64,000 nt of DNA from Methylophilaceae bacterium (GCA_947379975.1 CANCPF010000003.1:62001-126000); one strand, 5' to 3'; shown: positions 8,650 through 17,893, counted from the first letter of the stretch. Numbers and translations are program-made. The notes: generated by a model not told the origin, from the sequence alone.

Positions 8650-10194
8650 ATGAATCTACTTAAAGCGCTAGCCAAAGTTGGCAGCATGACTTTTGTTTCG
8701 CGCATATTAGGTTTTGTGCGCGATACACTGATCGCTCGAGTGTTCGGGGCAGGGATGTTGAGTGATGCATTCATTGTGGCGTTCAAAATCCCTAATTTAT
8801 TGCGCCGCGTCTCGGCTGAGGGCGCCTTTAGCCAAGCTTTTGTACCTATCCTAGCTGAATATAAAAGTCAGCGTAGTTTTGATGACACGCATCATTTAAT
8901 TAATCGCGTAGCCACTTGGTTAGGCTTGATTTTAGTGGCGGTTACTTTATTAGGCATGCTGGCCGCACCTTGGATTGTGGCGTTGATTGCGCCAGGCTTC
9001 ACCGCTGACCTGCCTAAAATGCAATTGACAGTTGAATTGCTGCGTATCACTTTTCCGTACATTTTCTTTATCTCGCTAGTTTCAATGGCTGGCGGCGTAC
9101 TCAATACTTATAATAAATTCGGCATTCCAGCTTTCACGCCAGTGTGGCTCAATGTGTCGATGATAGTGGCGGTGCTATTTTTTGCCGATCATTTTTCTGA
9201 GCCAATTAAAGTGTTGGCTTGGGCCGTATTTTTTGGTGGATTTTTACAGCTAGCTTTTCAAATCCCATTCTTAAAGCAGATAGGTTTGTTGCCAAAATTT
9301 GATTTACACCAAAATGATGATGGCGTTTGGCGTATCTTAAAATTAATGGGCCCGGCGATACTGGGTGTTTCCGTGGCACAGATTTCCATGATCACCAATA
9401 CCATATTTGCCTCATTTTTAGCCACAGGTAGTGTGAGTTGGCTTTATTACGCAGACCGATTAATGGAATTTCCTACTGGCGTATTGGGTGTGGCATTAGG
9501 TACTATATTATTGCCCAGTTTATCTAAGGCTTATGCCGGTAAGGATGAGGGTGAATATTCACAACTGCTTGATTGGGGCTTGCGTTTAACCTTTATATTA
9601 GCTGCGCCCGCTGCTGTAGCTTTGGCTATATTAGCGCGGCCATTAGTCACCGCCTTATTTTATTATGGGAAATTTTCCACGCTAGACGTTGCTATGACGC
9701 AACAGGCGCTAGTGGCTTATAGCGTAGGCTTAATTGGATTGATTCTAGTGAAGATATTAGCGCCAGGTTTTTATGCCCGGCAAAATATTAAAACGCCAGT
9801 TAAAATTGCCATTTTTACACTGGTCGTCACACAATTAATGAATGTTGTTTTTGTGTTTATGTTGCATTTGCAACACGCAGGCTTAGCTTTAGCTATTGGT
9901 TTAGGTGCTTGTCTAAATGCTTCTATGCTGTATTTTTATTTGCGAAAAAGCGATATTTATCAGCCGCAACCGGGATGGATTAGCTTTCTAGTTAAGCTGT
10001 CTATTGCGTTAAGTGTGATGGGAGTTACGCTTTATTTTGCGATGGGTGACACTAGTACATGGCTAACTTTTGCCTTGATTAAACGGTTGATTTATATCAC
10101 TGGCTTAGTGATATTAGGCGCTATCAGTTATTTTTCTACCTTAATGTTGCTTGGCTTTAGGCCGCGAGATTACCTCCGTAGAGTAGAGCGTTAA
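8650..10194 (+). CDS. murJ: Lipid II flippase MurJ
   Basis: Inner-membrane MOP-superfamily transporter that flips the peptidoglycan precursor lipid II to the periplasmic face. The 514-residue, very hydrophobic protein has about 14 membrane helices. The N-terminus has the MurJ signature SRILGFVRDTLIARVFG, followed by AFKIPNLLRRVSAEGAFSQ. No good Shine-Dalgarno precedes ATG 8650, so initiation may be weak or leaderless. The stop codon abuts the ribF ATG (TAAATG), so murJ-ribF-ileS-lspA reads as one operon. Confidence 0.96.
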   Translation: MNLLKALAKVGSMTFVSRILGFVRDTLIARVFGAGMLSDAFIVAFKIPNLLRRVSAEGAFSQAFVPILAEYKSQRSFDDTHHLINRVATWLGLILVAVTLLGMLAAPWIVALIAPGFTADLPKMQLTVELLRITFPYIFFISLVSMAGGVLNTYNKFGIPAFTPVWLNVSMIVAVLFFADHFSEPIKVLAWAVFFGGFLQLAFQIPFLKQIGLLPKFDLHQNDDGVWRILKLMGPAILGVSVAQISMITNTIFASFLATGSVSWLYYADRLMEFPTGVLGVALGTILLPSLSKAYAGKDEGEYSQLLDWGLRLTFILAAPAAVALAILARPLVTALFYYGKFSTLDVAMTQQALVAYSVGLIGLILVKILAPGFYARQNIKTPVKIAIFTLVVTQLMNVVFVFMLHLQHAGLALAIGLGACLNASMLYFYLRKSDIYQPQPGWISFLVKLSIALSVMGVTLYFAMGDTSTWLTFALIKRLIYITGLVILGAISYFSTLMLLGFRPRDYLRRVER

Positions 10195-11145
10195 ATGCAA
10201 GTTTTTCGACATATAACATCTCAATTCTCGCCCACAAGCTTGCCAACCGCTGCTTGCGCCATTGCCATAGGTAATTTTGATGGCATGCACTTAGGCCATC
10301 AAGCCTTATTAAAAAAATTGACTGAAACTGCAAAGGCGCTTAATTTAACTTCTGCGGTGATGACGTTTGAGCCACATCCACGCGAGTTTTTTACGCCGGA
10401 AAGTGCGCCAGCAAGGCTTTGCTCAGTCCGTGAAAAGCTAGAGTATTTTGCTGCCGCAGGCATAGATCATGTTTATGTATGTGGATTTAATCAGCGCTTT
10501 GCCAAAGTGACGGCGGCTGAATTTATGCAAAATATATTGCGAGATGCACTGAATACACAGACTATTTTAGTGGGTGAAGATTTTAGGTTCGGCGCTAAAC
10601 GTAGCGGTTCTATTGCAGATTTTGCAGCGGCTAAATTTAATTTAATTAGCTTGCCTCAGGTAGATTTGGCCATAGACAATGCTGCACCAAGTCGCGTTTC
10701 CAGCACCCGCGTACGTAACGCTTTGGCTGCCGGAAAATTGCAAGAGGCTGCCTTGCTACTTGGTCGCCCATATAGCATGAGCGGTAAAGTCGTACACGGT
10801 GCAAAGCGTGGTCGACAATTGGGTTTTCCTACTGCCAATGTGCATATGCGGCATGAGCGGCCTGCCTTGACAGGAGTTTATGCGGTAAAATTAGATGGTA
10901 GGAATAGCGTCGCCAATTTAGGCGTTCGCCCAACCATTGCCGGTGTGCCAAAATTAATGCTTGAAGTGCATGTGATTGATTTTAATGCTGATCTATATGG
11001 TCAGCATGTTCATGTGGAGTTCTTGTATAAAATTCGTGATGAAATGAAATTTGATAGTTTAGAAGCCTTAAAAGCACAGATCGCTATAGATAAATCGACT
11101 GCGCGAGATTTTTTTGCTTCTGTCATTTCGACAAAGTCGGAATGA
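10195..11145 (+). CDS. ribF: Bifunctional riboflavin kinase / FAD synthetase
   Basis: Makes FMN and FAD from riboflavin. The 316-residue protein has an N-terminal nucleotidyl-transferase domain (about 20-180, with IGNFDGMHLGHQ and RVSSTRVRNAL) and a C-terminal flavokinase domain (about 185-310, with GKVVHGAKRGRQLGFPTAN). The start abuts the murJ stop. The 3' end is unusual: the last eight codons, including the TGA stop, lie inside a hairpin repeat (11122-11146) that recurs downstream of bioB. The final residues therefore come from a repeat element. Confidence 0.96.
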   Translation: MQVFRHITSQFSPTSLPTAACAIAIGNFDGMHLGHQALLKKLTETAKALNLTSAVMTFEPHPREFFTPESAPARLCSVREKLEYFAAAGIDHVYVCGFNQRFAKVTAAEFMQNILRDALNTQTILVGEDFRFGAKRSGSIADFAAAKFNLISLPQVDLAIDNAAPSRVSSTRVRNALAAGKLQEAALLLGRPYSMSGKVVHGAKRGRQLGFPTANVHMRHERPALTGVYAVKLDGRNSVANLGVRPTIAGVPKLMLEVHVIDFNADLYGQHVHVEFLYKIRDEMKFDSLEALKAQIAIDKSTARDFFASVISTKSE

Positions 11146-11146
11146 C
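11122..11146. repeat. Dispersed hairpin repeat, copy 1, overlapping ribF stop
   Basis: GTCATTTCGAC-AAA-GTCGGAATGAC forms an 11-bp stem with one G-U pair and a three-base loop. The right arm plus its flank, GTCGGAATGACCATT, is shared exactly (15 bases) with the copy at 41530-41554. The TGA of ribF (11143-11145) lies in the right arm. It is located 46 bases before ileS. Confidence 0.6.
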
Positions 11147-11191
11147 CATTGAGTTTGCAACAGATTGATTAGAAATTTATTTGAGATTTAA

Positions 11192-14017
11192 ATGACTGAA
11201 GACCTAAATAAAGAACAGAATAAATACAAATTAAACTTACCGGAAACTACGTTTCCGATGCGTGGTGATTTGGCCAAACGTGAGCCAGCATGGTTAAAAC
11301 AATGGCAAGAAAAAAAGCTCTATGAGCGTATACGCACATCACGCAAAGGCGCTAAAAAATTCATTCTGCATGATGGCCCGCCGTATGCAAACGGCGATAT
11401 TCATATTGGTCATGCGGTAAATAAAATCTTAAAAGACATCATTGTTAAATCTAAAACCCTGAGCGGTTTTGATGCGCCCTATGTGCCGGGTTGGGATTGC
11501 CACGGCTTACCGATTGAGTTGGTGGTAGAGAAAAATCACGGCAAAAATATTGATCCAGCTAAATTCCGCGAGCTTTGCCGCGAATATGCCGCTGAACAAG
11601 TGGCTCGTCAAAAGAAAGATTTTATTCGCCTAGGCGTGTTGGGTGATTGGGATAATCCATATTTGACTATGGATTTTAAAACCGAAGCTGACATTCTGCG
11701 CGCGTTGGGCGAGATCTATAAAAATGGCTATTTGTATCAAGGCAGCAAACCTGTGCATTGGTGCGTAGATTGCGGTTCGGCCTTGGCTGAGGCGGAAGTT
11801 GAATATGAAGATGTGAATTCGCCGCAGATTGATGTGGGCTTTAAAGTGGCGGATAAAGCCGCTTTGAGTTTGGCATTTGGTGTTGAATTAAGGAGCGATG
11901 CTTATGCCGTTATTTGGACAACGACGCCTTGGACACTACCAGCGAACCAAGCGGTAAGCGTGCATCCTGAGTTTGATTATGATTTACTGCAAACCAGTAA
12001 AGGCTTACTCATTCTTGCTCATGATTTGGCGCAAAGCACACTGGCACGCTATGGCGAAGAAAATACTAGCGTGCTTGCTAGTTGCAAAGGTGAAGCTTTA
12101 AAAGGCTTGTTATTACAACATCCATTCGATAACCGCCAAGTGCCTATCATCTGTGGCGATCATGTTACTACTGAAGCCGGTACTGGTTTAGTGCATACAG
12201 CCGCCGCTCACGGTAACGATGACTGGTTGGTGATGAAAGCTACTTATCCTAACGAAAAACCACGCATTTTAATGGGCGGTGACGGTAAGTTTTTCAATAG
12301 TGAATTGGTTGAGTTTGAGGCTGTTCGCGGTTTAAGTAGACAGGACGCGAACAAAATCATCTTGGCTGCAATGCTTGAAACTGGCAATTTACTGGCTAGC
12401 GCACGCTTGAATCATAGCTTTCCACATTGCTGGCGCCATAAAACGGCATTAATGCAATTGGCGACGCATCAGTGGTTTGTTGGTATGAATACCGAAGGCG
12501 TTTCTGGAAACAGTTTACGTGAGTTAGCCAACAAAGCCGTCGATGAAACTGAATTTTTCCCAGCTTGGGGTCGTGCACGGTTAGAAGCGATGATTAAAAA
12601 TCGTCCAGATTGGTGTGTGTCGCGCCAGCGTAACTGGGGCGTGCCTATGCCTTTCTTCGTTCATAAAGAGACGGGTGAGCCGCATCCGCAAACGATGGCG
12701 CTGCTAGAGCGCGCAGCATTAATGGTAGAAGCGCAAGGTGTTGAAGCTTGGTTTAGTTTAGATGGTGACGCTTATTTGGCTGAATTTGCGCCAGAAAATG
12801 CAAATGATTATAAAAAAGTGACTTACACGCTAGATGTTTGGTTTGATTCTGGCGCAACGCATGCGGCCGTACTTAAACGTCGCCCAGAGTTGCAGTTTCC
12901 AGCAGATTTGTATTTAGAAGGTTCAGATCAGCATCGAGGTTGGTTTCAATCTAGCCTGTTGACTGGCTGTGCGATTGATGGCCGTGCGCCATATGAAGCT
13001 TTGCTAACGCACGGTTTTGTGGTCGATGGCGCTGGCCACAAAATGAGTAAATCTAAAGGCAATGTGGTCGCCCCACAAAAAGTGATGGATACTTACGGTG
13101 CCGATATTTTACGCTTGTGGGCGGCTTCTACGGATTATTCTGGCGAGCTGACGATTTCGGATGAAATTCTCAAACGTGTGTCAGAAAGTTATCGTCGTAT
13201 TCGTAATACTATGAAATTTTTGCTGGCAAATTTAGCCGATTTTGATGTGGCCAAAGATTTATTGCCAGTGAGCGAGTGGCTAGAAATTGACCAATACGCG
13301 CTACATTTAACCGAAAAGCTGCAAACAGGGATTCTGCAAGATTACGATAAATATGAATTTCATTTTGCCGTACAAAAATTTGTCAGTTTTTGCTCAGATG
13401 ATTTAGGTAGTTTTTATCTAGATATTCTTAAAGATCGCCTGTATACGGCTGGCGAAACTTCACACGCACGTCGCGTAGCACAAAGTGCTTTGCATCACAT
13501 TACCCAGGCTATGATGCGTTTGATGGCCCCAATTTTAAGTTTTACTGCCAATGAAATTTGGGAAACGCTGGGCTTAGATGCCAATAAGACTGTGTTTGAA
13601 GATACTTGGTATGACTTGCCAGCGCACGGTTTAAGTGCAGAGCGCTTAACTGTGTGGGAAGCCGTGATTGTTGCACGTGGCTTATCAACCAAAGAAATTG
13701 AGGTATTGCGCACCGCTGGGCAAGTAGGCTCGTCATTACAGGCGGAGCTGGAGTTTTTTGCCACAGATGTGACCTTTGATGCATTAAGCAGTTTGGCTGA
13801 AGACCTCCGTTTTGTGATGATCGTTTCAAGCGCTAAAGTGACAAAAGTAGCGACAGAAGCCGAGCAGAAAATATTTGTTACGCCAAGTAAGCATGTTAAA
13901 TGTGGCCGCTGCTGGCATTACCGCGCAGACGTAGGTGCACATGCAGAGCATCCAACTATTTGTGGTCGTTGCGTGAGTAATTTGTTTGGTGCTGGCGAAG
14001 AAAGAAGTTTTGCTTAA
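11192..14017 (+). CDS. ileS: Isoleucyl-tRNA synthetase
   Basis: Charges tRNA-Ile in the cytoplasm. The 941-residue class Ia enzyme has PYANGDIHIGHA (HIGH motif, about residues 64-75) and KMSKS in HKMSKSKGNVV near 613. A large CP1 editing insert lies between them. A C-terminal zinc finger of two CxxC pairs (CGRCWHY and CGRC) closes the chain. This is the short bacterial type, sensitive to mupirocin in general. The stop TAA shares one base with the lspA ATG (TAATG), so the two are translationally coupled, as in most proteobacteria. Confidence 0.98.
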   Translation: MTEDLNKEQNKYKLNLPETTFPMRGDLAKREPAWLKQWQEKKLYERIRTSRKGAKKFILHDGPPYANGDIHIGHAVNKILKDIIVKSKTLSGFDAPYVPGWDCHGLPIELVVEKNHGKNIDPAKFRELCREYAAEQVARQKKDFIRLGVLGDWDNPYLTMDFKTEADILRALGEIYKNGYLYQGSKPVHWCVDCGSALAEAEVEYEDVNSPQIDVGFKVADKAALSLAFGVELRSDAYAVIWTTTPWTLPANQAVSVHPEFDYDLLQTSKGLLILAHDLAQSTLARYGEENTSVLASCKGEALKGLLLQHPFDNRQVPIICGDHVTTEAGTGLVHTAAAHGNDDWLVMKATYPNEKPRILMGGDGKFFNSELVEFEAVRGLSRQDANKIILAAMLETGNLLASARLNHSFPHCWRHKTALMQLATHQWFVGMNTEGVSGNSLRELANKAVDETEFFPAWGRARLEAMIKNRPDWCVSRQRNWGVPMPFFVHKETGEPHPQTMALLERAALMVEAQGVEAWFSLDGDAYLAEFAPENANDYKKVTYTLDVWFDSGATHAAVLKRRPELQFPADLYLEGSDQHRGWFQSSLLTGCAIDGRAPYEALLTHGFVVDGAGHKMSKSKGNVVAPQKVMDTYGADILRLWAASTDYSGELTISDEILKRVSESYRRIRNTMKFLLANLADFDVAKDLLPVSEWLEIDQYALHLTEKLQTGILQDYDKYEFHFAVQKFVSFCSDDLGSFYLDILKDRLYTAGETSHARRVAQSALHHITQAMMRLMAPILSFTANEIWETLGLDANKTVFEDTWYDLPAHGLSAERLTVWEAVIVARGLSTKEIEVLRTAGQVGSSLQAELEFFATDVTFDALSSLAEDLRFVMIVSSAKVTKVATEAEQKIFVTPSKHVKCGRCWHYRADVGAHAEHPTICGRCVSNLFGAGEERSFA

Positions 14018-14499
14018 TGATCATTAAAATAGCGCCACTTATTAAATGGTTCAGCATTAGCGCAATTATCATTGCCGCGGATCTTTATACCAAGCATTTG
14101 GTGCAAAACTCTTTTGTTTATGGGGACATGCTGACCATCACCAGCTTTTTTGATTTAGTGCGCTACCATAACCAAGGTTCTGCTTTTGGATTTTTGGCGG
14201 ATGCTGGAGGTTGGCAAAAACTGTTTTTTAATGGTGTTTCTGTGCTGGCGATTATGGTGATTAGTTACCTAATTCGTAAACATGCGACTGAGAAACTTTT
14301 TTGCTTGGGGCTTGCCTTAGTCCTGGGCGGTGCAATTGGTAATTTTTATGATCGCATTACCTTAGGCTACGTGGTCGATTTTTTAAATTTCCATTATCAC
14401 AATATCTATTGGCCAGCCTTTAACGTAGCAGACAGCGCAATATGCGTGGGAGTGGCGTGTTTATTGTTAGATAGCTTTAAAAAAGCGCCACAAAAATAA
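14017..14499 (+). CDS. lspA: Lipoprotein signal peptidase II
   Basis: Inner-membrane aspartyl peptidase that removes the signal peptide of diacylated prolipoproteins, such as those at 31766, 32606, 46836 and 50497 in this window. The 160-residue protein has four membrane helices and the catalytic aspartates in the NFYDRI...GYVVDF and FNVADSAI motifs. It overlaps ileS by one base. Usual length. Confidence 0.97.
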   Translation: MIIKIAPLIKWFSISAIIIAADLYTKHLVQNSFVYGDMLTITSFFDLVRYHNQGSAFGFLADAGGWQKLFFNGVSVLAIMVISYLIRKHATEKLFCLGLALVLGGAIGNFYDRITLGYVVDFLNFHYHNIYWPAFNVADSAICVGVACLLLDSFKKAPQK

Positions 14500-14530
14500 A
14501 TGCTTGATACATCAATAAGTTGGGATTTAA

Positions 14531-15169
14531 ATGGCGGATTGGTTAAAGATTATTGCAGGTAAAACTGCCATTGCGCAGCAGGGCAATAAGCCTGGCAAAA
14601 CTAATGCTAATAGCCGTGTACCGGCCGGTCAAACTGAAGTTAAAAACTTTCCAGTACTCAATATCGGTCTACAGCCTAGCATTGATAAAGCAGATTGGTC
14701 GCTTCGCATATACGGTTTAGTTGAGACAGAAATTAATCTGGATTGGGCTGCCTTTGAAGCGCTCACGCAAACGACCGATGTTTCTGACTTTCATTGCGTC
14801 ACGCGCTGGAGTCAGTTAGATATGAATTGGCAAGGCGTGCGAGCGCGAGATATTTTGGCTTTAGCAATGCCTTTATCTACAGCAAAGTTCGTTACGCTAC
14901 ATGGCTATGATGGCTATACTACCAACCTTAACCTAGAAGCTTTAATCGACGATGATGTGCTGGTCGCACATTCTGTACTAGGCCAAGCTCTTACGCGTGA
15001 ACATGGAGCGCCTGCCCGAATAATTGTACCGAAACGCTATGCCTGGAAAGGTGCAAAATGGTTAAAAGCCATAGAATTACATGCTGAGGATAAGTTAGGT
15101 TTTTGGGAAGTGCGTGGTTACCATAATCAGGCTGATCCATTTCTAGAACAGCGATTTTCTGAGAATTGA
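14531..15169 (+). CDS. Sulfite-oxidase-like molybdopterin-binding protein
   Basis: Member of the oxidoreductase molybdopterin-binding family (sulfite oxidase fold, COG2041-like). The 212-residue protein contains the conserved cysteine expected to ligate molybdenum in DFHCVTRWS (C89). It also has the RIIVPKRYAWKGAKWLKAIEL block seen in bacterial stand-alone members. It has no Sec or Tat signal and no heme or dimerisation domain, so it is predicted to be cytoplasmic, unlike periplasmic MsrP/YedY. It follows lspA after 31 bases and is convergent with regA. Substrate unknown; sulfite or another S- or N-oxide is possible. Confidence 0.8.
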   Translation: MADWLKIIAGKTAIAQQGNKPGKTNANSRVPAGQTEVKNFPVLNIGLQPSIDKADWSLRIYGLVETEINLDWAAFEALTQTTDVSDFHCVTRWSQLDMNWQGVRARDILALAMPLSTAKFVTLHGYDGYTTNLNLEALIDDDVLVAHSVLGQALTREHGAPARIIVPKRYAWKGAKWLKAIELHAEDKLGFWEVRGYHNQADPFLEQRFSEN

Positions 15170-15201
15170 TTTTTTATTACAATGTTCTAAATTGGTTAGC
15201 T

Positions 15202-15780
15202 TTAGTTTTTACTAGGATTTTTCCCTAACTTTCTTTGCAAGGTGCGTCTGTGCATATTCAAGCTGCGTGCAGTGGCGGAGATATTGCCATCATGCTCAGT
15301 CAGTACACGTTGAATATGCTCCCATTCTAGGCGGTCGATAGACAGTGGATTGATCGATAATTCAAGCTCGGCATTGCCTGATTGTTTTTCAAAGGCAGCG
15401 ACAATCTCATCTGCATCTACCGGTTTTGCAAGATAATGCGTTGCACCTAGTTTAATGGCTTCAACCGCGGTGGCAATGCTGGCAAATCCAGTAAGCACGA
15501 CAATTCTCGTACCTGCATTTAGGCTTGCTAACTGGCGAACCAGCACTAAGCCTGAGTTACCTGACATTTTTAAGTCCACTACGGCGAATTCTGGTGCTTC
15601 TTGTTTGGCAAGTTCAAATGCACTTTCTGCACTGTTGGCTAAGCTGACTAAAAATCCGCGTTTACGCATGGCTGGTGCCAGTGCATTCAGGAAATCTTCA
15701 TCATCATCAACTAAAAGTAGGCTGGGTTTTTCATCACTATTTTCTGTAGTAGCTATATTTTCTAGATTAAAACTGTTCAT
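15202..15780 (-). CDS. regA: Redox response regulator, RegA/PrrA/ActR/RoxR family
   Basis: Response regulator partner of the RegB kinase. The 192-residue protein has a receiver domain (about 20-132) with acidic pocket DDDED (25-29), phospho-acceptor D69 in VVDLKM, and K119. A Fis-type helix-turn-helix follows (166-185, NISATARSLNMHRRTLQRKL), which is the RegA-family signature. There is no sigma-54 AAA domain. It starts 10 bases after the regB stop. In alpha-, beta- and gammaproteobacteria this family controls respiration, including terminal oxidases, in response to redox state. The adjacent cbb3 cluster and the two boxes at 17168 and 18917 fit that role. Confidence 0.92.
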   Translation of the reverse strand: MNSFNLENIATTENSDEKPSLLLVDDDEDFLNALAPAMRKRGFLVSLANSAESAFELAKQEAPEFAVVDLKMSGNSGLVLVRQLASLNAGTRIVVLTGFASIATAVEAIKLGATHYLAKPVDADEIVAAFEKQSGNAELELSINPLSIDRLEWEHIQRVLTEHDGNISATARSLNMHRRTLQRKLGKNPSKN

Positions 15781-15790
15781 TTTCTGACCT

Positions 15791-17113
15791 TCAGTTTCTT
15801 ATACGTAAATTTTTAAGTGGCAAACTCACTAGCGTAATGACGCCGCCTTCTGGGTGATTGTTGAGACTTAACTTGCCTTCATACCGCGCTAGAATCGCTT
15901 GCGTTAAATATACGCCTAAGCCCATGCCTTGGTTATTTTTCGAGGTGAAAAACGGTGTGCCTAATTTACTTTTGGTCTCGGCACTTAAGCCAGCACCAAA
16001 GTCGCGAATCTGTATTTTTAGTGTTTTCTCATCCCAATTGGCATCAAATAAAATGCGTTCAGGTGATTCGTCTGCGGCGTTATCCAGTAAATTTAGTATG
16101 GCCTGTGTGAAGGTTCTATCCATAAAAATGATTGGGTTTATTTTGGTGTCTGACATGGTAATAATTAGCTCGGTCGCCGGTCTGGTATCGCGCCAACGCT
16201 GGATCGCCTCCTGTAAAAACTCAAATAGCGTAAAGCCTTGGCCGGCATCCGCGCGCGATAGTCCCGCATTACGAGTAATGGACGATAATATTTCTTTGCA
16301 GCGTGTCACTTGTTTTTGTAGTATTTCCAGTTGCTGTAATAACTCTGGTTGATTGGCGTAATCTTGCCTGAGTTCTTTGCTTATAATAGCCATTGTAGCC
16401 AATGGCGTGCCTAGCTCATGCGCAGCACTGGTTGCCAACGTGCCTAAGGCTAGCATGCGTTCGCTTTCTAACGCTTTTTCACGCACGGCAGCGATGGTCT
16501 TATCGTAATCACGTAGGTTTTGCCCAATACGTGCAATAAAAATCGCCACAATAATCGAGCTAACAACAAAGCCCAGCCACATGCCAACCAAATGAATGTC
16601 TAAATGGATGCTATTTTTTGCATCCAGCTGGGCGTGCATGTGCAGGTGTGAAAGCGGTATATGGTAAAACATCAGCAAGGTATAGCAGGTAATGCTCAAG
16701 CCGGCGATTATCCATGCATAAGCGGTGCGCAAAGCCACTGCCGCTACGGTAATCGGCAATAAATACATCCAAATAAACGGGTTGCTATAACCGCCACTAA
16801 AATAAAAAAGTACAGAAAGCGCGGCAATATCGCCTAAAAGTTGCGTGAATAATTCATGCTGCGTGGTTTGCTGGGTATGTTTCAAGCGCCACCATGCTAT
16901 GCCGTTGAGTAAACCTAAGCCTGTAATAGCCAGTAGTAGAGGTAAAATAGGGAGCGGAATAGATGCTAGCCGTAATCCGATAATCACCGCCGTTAAGCAA
17001 ATCATTACTACGCTACGCAACATGACTAAGCGTTGCATATTGTGGCGAGTTGCATTAGATAGTGCTGGGCGGATAGATTGCATTTTTGGGTTACCTAAAA
17101 GCTTAATATTCAA
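15791..17113 (-). CDS. regB: Redox sensor histidine kinase, RegB/PrrB/RoxS family
   Basis: Membrane histidine kinase that senses the redox state of the respiratory chain. The 440-residue protein has six predicted membrane helices (about 30-195). The quinone-site heptad GGYSNPF is at 107-113. The H-box HELGTPL has phospho-acceptor H232. Cys272 lies in the QVTRCKEIL redox box, corresponding to the regulatory cysteine of Rhodobacter RegB. The catalytic domain has NLLDNAADE, DFGAGL and MGLGVYL. A RegA-type box sits 55 bases upstream of its start, so autoregulation is likely. It is transcribed together with regA. Confidence 0.93.
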   Translation of the reverse strand: MNIKLLGNPKMQSIRPALSNATRHNMQRLVMLRSVVMICLTAVIIGLRLASIPLPILPLLLAITGLGLLNGIAWWRLKHTQQTTQHELFTQLLGDIAALSVLFYFSGGYSNPFIWMYLLPITVAAVALRTAYAWIIAGLSITCYTLLMFYHIPLSHLHMHAQLDAKNSIHLDIHLVGMWLGFVVSSIIVAIFIARIGQNLRDYDKTIAAVREKALESERMLALGTLATSAAHELGTPLATMAIISKELRQDYANQPELLQQLEILQKQVTRCKEILSSITRNAGLSRADAGQGFTLFEFLQEAIQRWRDTRPATELIITMSDTKINPIIFMDRTFTQAILNLLDNAADESPERILFDANWDEKTLKIQIRDFGAGLSAETKSKLGTPFFTSKNNQGMGLGVYLTQAILARYEGKLSLNNHPEGGVITLVSLPLKNLRIRN

Positions 17114-17167
17114 AGCCTAATAAGGCACATTATAAAGTGTTCAAGCTCTTAATAATCAATTACTAGC

Positions 17168-17184
17168 TGTGGCAAATTGTCGCA
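17168..17184. promoter_or_regulatory. Putative RegA box, copy 1 (regB | tlpA)
   Basis: TGTGGCAAATTGTCGCA, a quasi-palindrome of two 7-base arms (TGTGGCA / TGTCGCA) around three bases. It is 16/17 identical to the site at 18917-18933. It resembles the GNGNC-N5-GNCGC pattern reported in general for RegA/PrrA targets. It is placed 55 bases before regB and about 160 before the chosen tlpA start. Binding is inferred. Confidence 0.6.
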
Positions 17185-17243
17185 CGGCAATTTATCAAGC
17201 AATATTGAATGCTCACTTTTTAGTTGAGAGTTTTGGCTCCGAT

Positions 17244-17265
17244 GTTAATAGCGTTATTATTAACG
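17244..17265. promoter_or_regulatory. Second palindrome upstream of tlpA
   Basis: GTTAATA-GCGTTAT-TATTAAC has perfect 7-base arms (17244-17250 and 17258-17264). Nested in it is CGTTA-TTAT-TAACG (17252-17265). It lies between the RegA-like box and the tlpA start. It may be a second operator or simply AT-rich dyad symmetry. Confidence 0.3.
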
Positions 17266-17346
17266 TTGAGCTGACTGAATTGAATCCTGTTTTAGCGCGG
17301 CTTTGTTATGCTAATATTATTGGCTACTCATCAGGTATTAATCACT

Positions 17347-17847
17347 ATGATTCTAATTTTGAAACTAGCCATAATCGTGCTGTTTTTCTTATCTCCAACT
17401 TCAATTTATGCAACGGAAGTTGGAAAACCGGCACCCGAATTCACGGCTAATTTGATTGATGGGAAATTATTTTCTGTTGAGTCTGCCAAAGGTCAAGTGA
17501 TTATCATTAATTTTTGGGCCAGTTGGTGTTCACCCTGCAGGCAAGAAATGCCAGCATTTGAACGTTATTATCAGCAACATAAGGTGCAAGGATTGCAACT
17601 TATAGCGGTTAGTTTGGATGAAACTTCCGATGACGCGAAGGTAAGGCAAGTGATGTCAGCGTATAGCTTTAATGCAGCATTTGAGCGAGAAACGCAACAT
17701 AAAGGATATGGTCGTATTTGGCGTTTGCCACTGACATTTGTTATTGATCGTAAAGGCATAGTGCGTAAAGATGGCTGGTATGGTGATGCCGGGATAGATC
17801 AAGCTTTACTAGAAAAAATAGTGACACCGCTACTTGATGAAAAGTAG
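17347..17847 (+). CDS. TlpA/ResA-like periplasmic thioredoxin
   Basis: Secreted or membrane-tethered thiol-disulfide oxidoreductase of the TlpA/ResA/AhpC-Redoxin type. From ATG 17347 the protein is 166 residues, with a signal peptide or anchor at 1-22. It then has EVGKPAPEF and the active site WASWCSPC (C61, C64), followed by the cis-Pro region LPLTFVIDRKG. An in-frame ATG at 17308 would add 13 residues; I prefer 17347 because it places the Lys and hydrophobic core as a normal signal peptide. Neither start has a strong Shine-Dalgarno. Such proteins reduce apocytochrome c or copper-site cysteines; which one applies here is not visible. Confidence 0.85.
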   Translation: MILILKLAIIVLFFLSPTSIYATEVGKPAPEFTANLIDGKLFSVESAKGQVIIINFWASWCSPCRQEMPAFERYYQQHKVQGLQLIAVSLDETSDDAKVRQVMSAYSFNAAFERETQHKGYGRIWRLPLTFVIDRKGIVRKDGWYGDAGIDQALLEKIVTPLLDEK

Positions 17848-17893
17848 CGGCTATCCATAGGCTTTTTGCGTTTGCTGATTCATCGTTGATAGA

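Noticed and set aside
17169..17450. 93-codon open frame overlapping the tlpA start
   Set aside because: It begins inside the regulatory box, overlaps the well-supported tlpA in another frame, and has no recognisable features or ribosome site.
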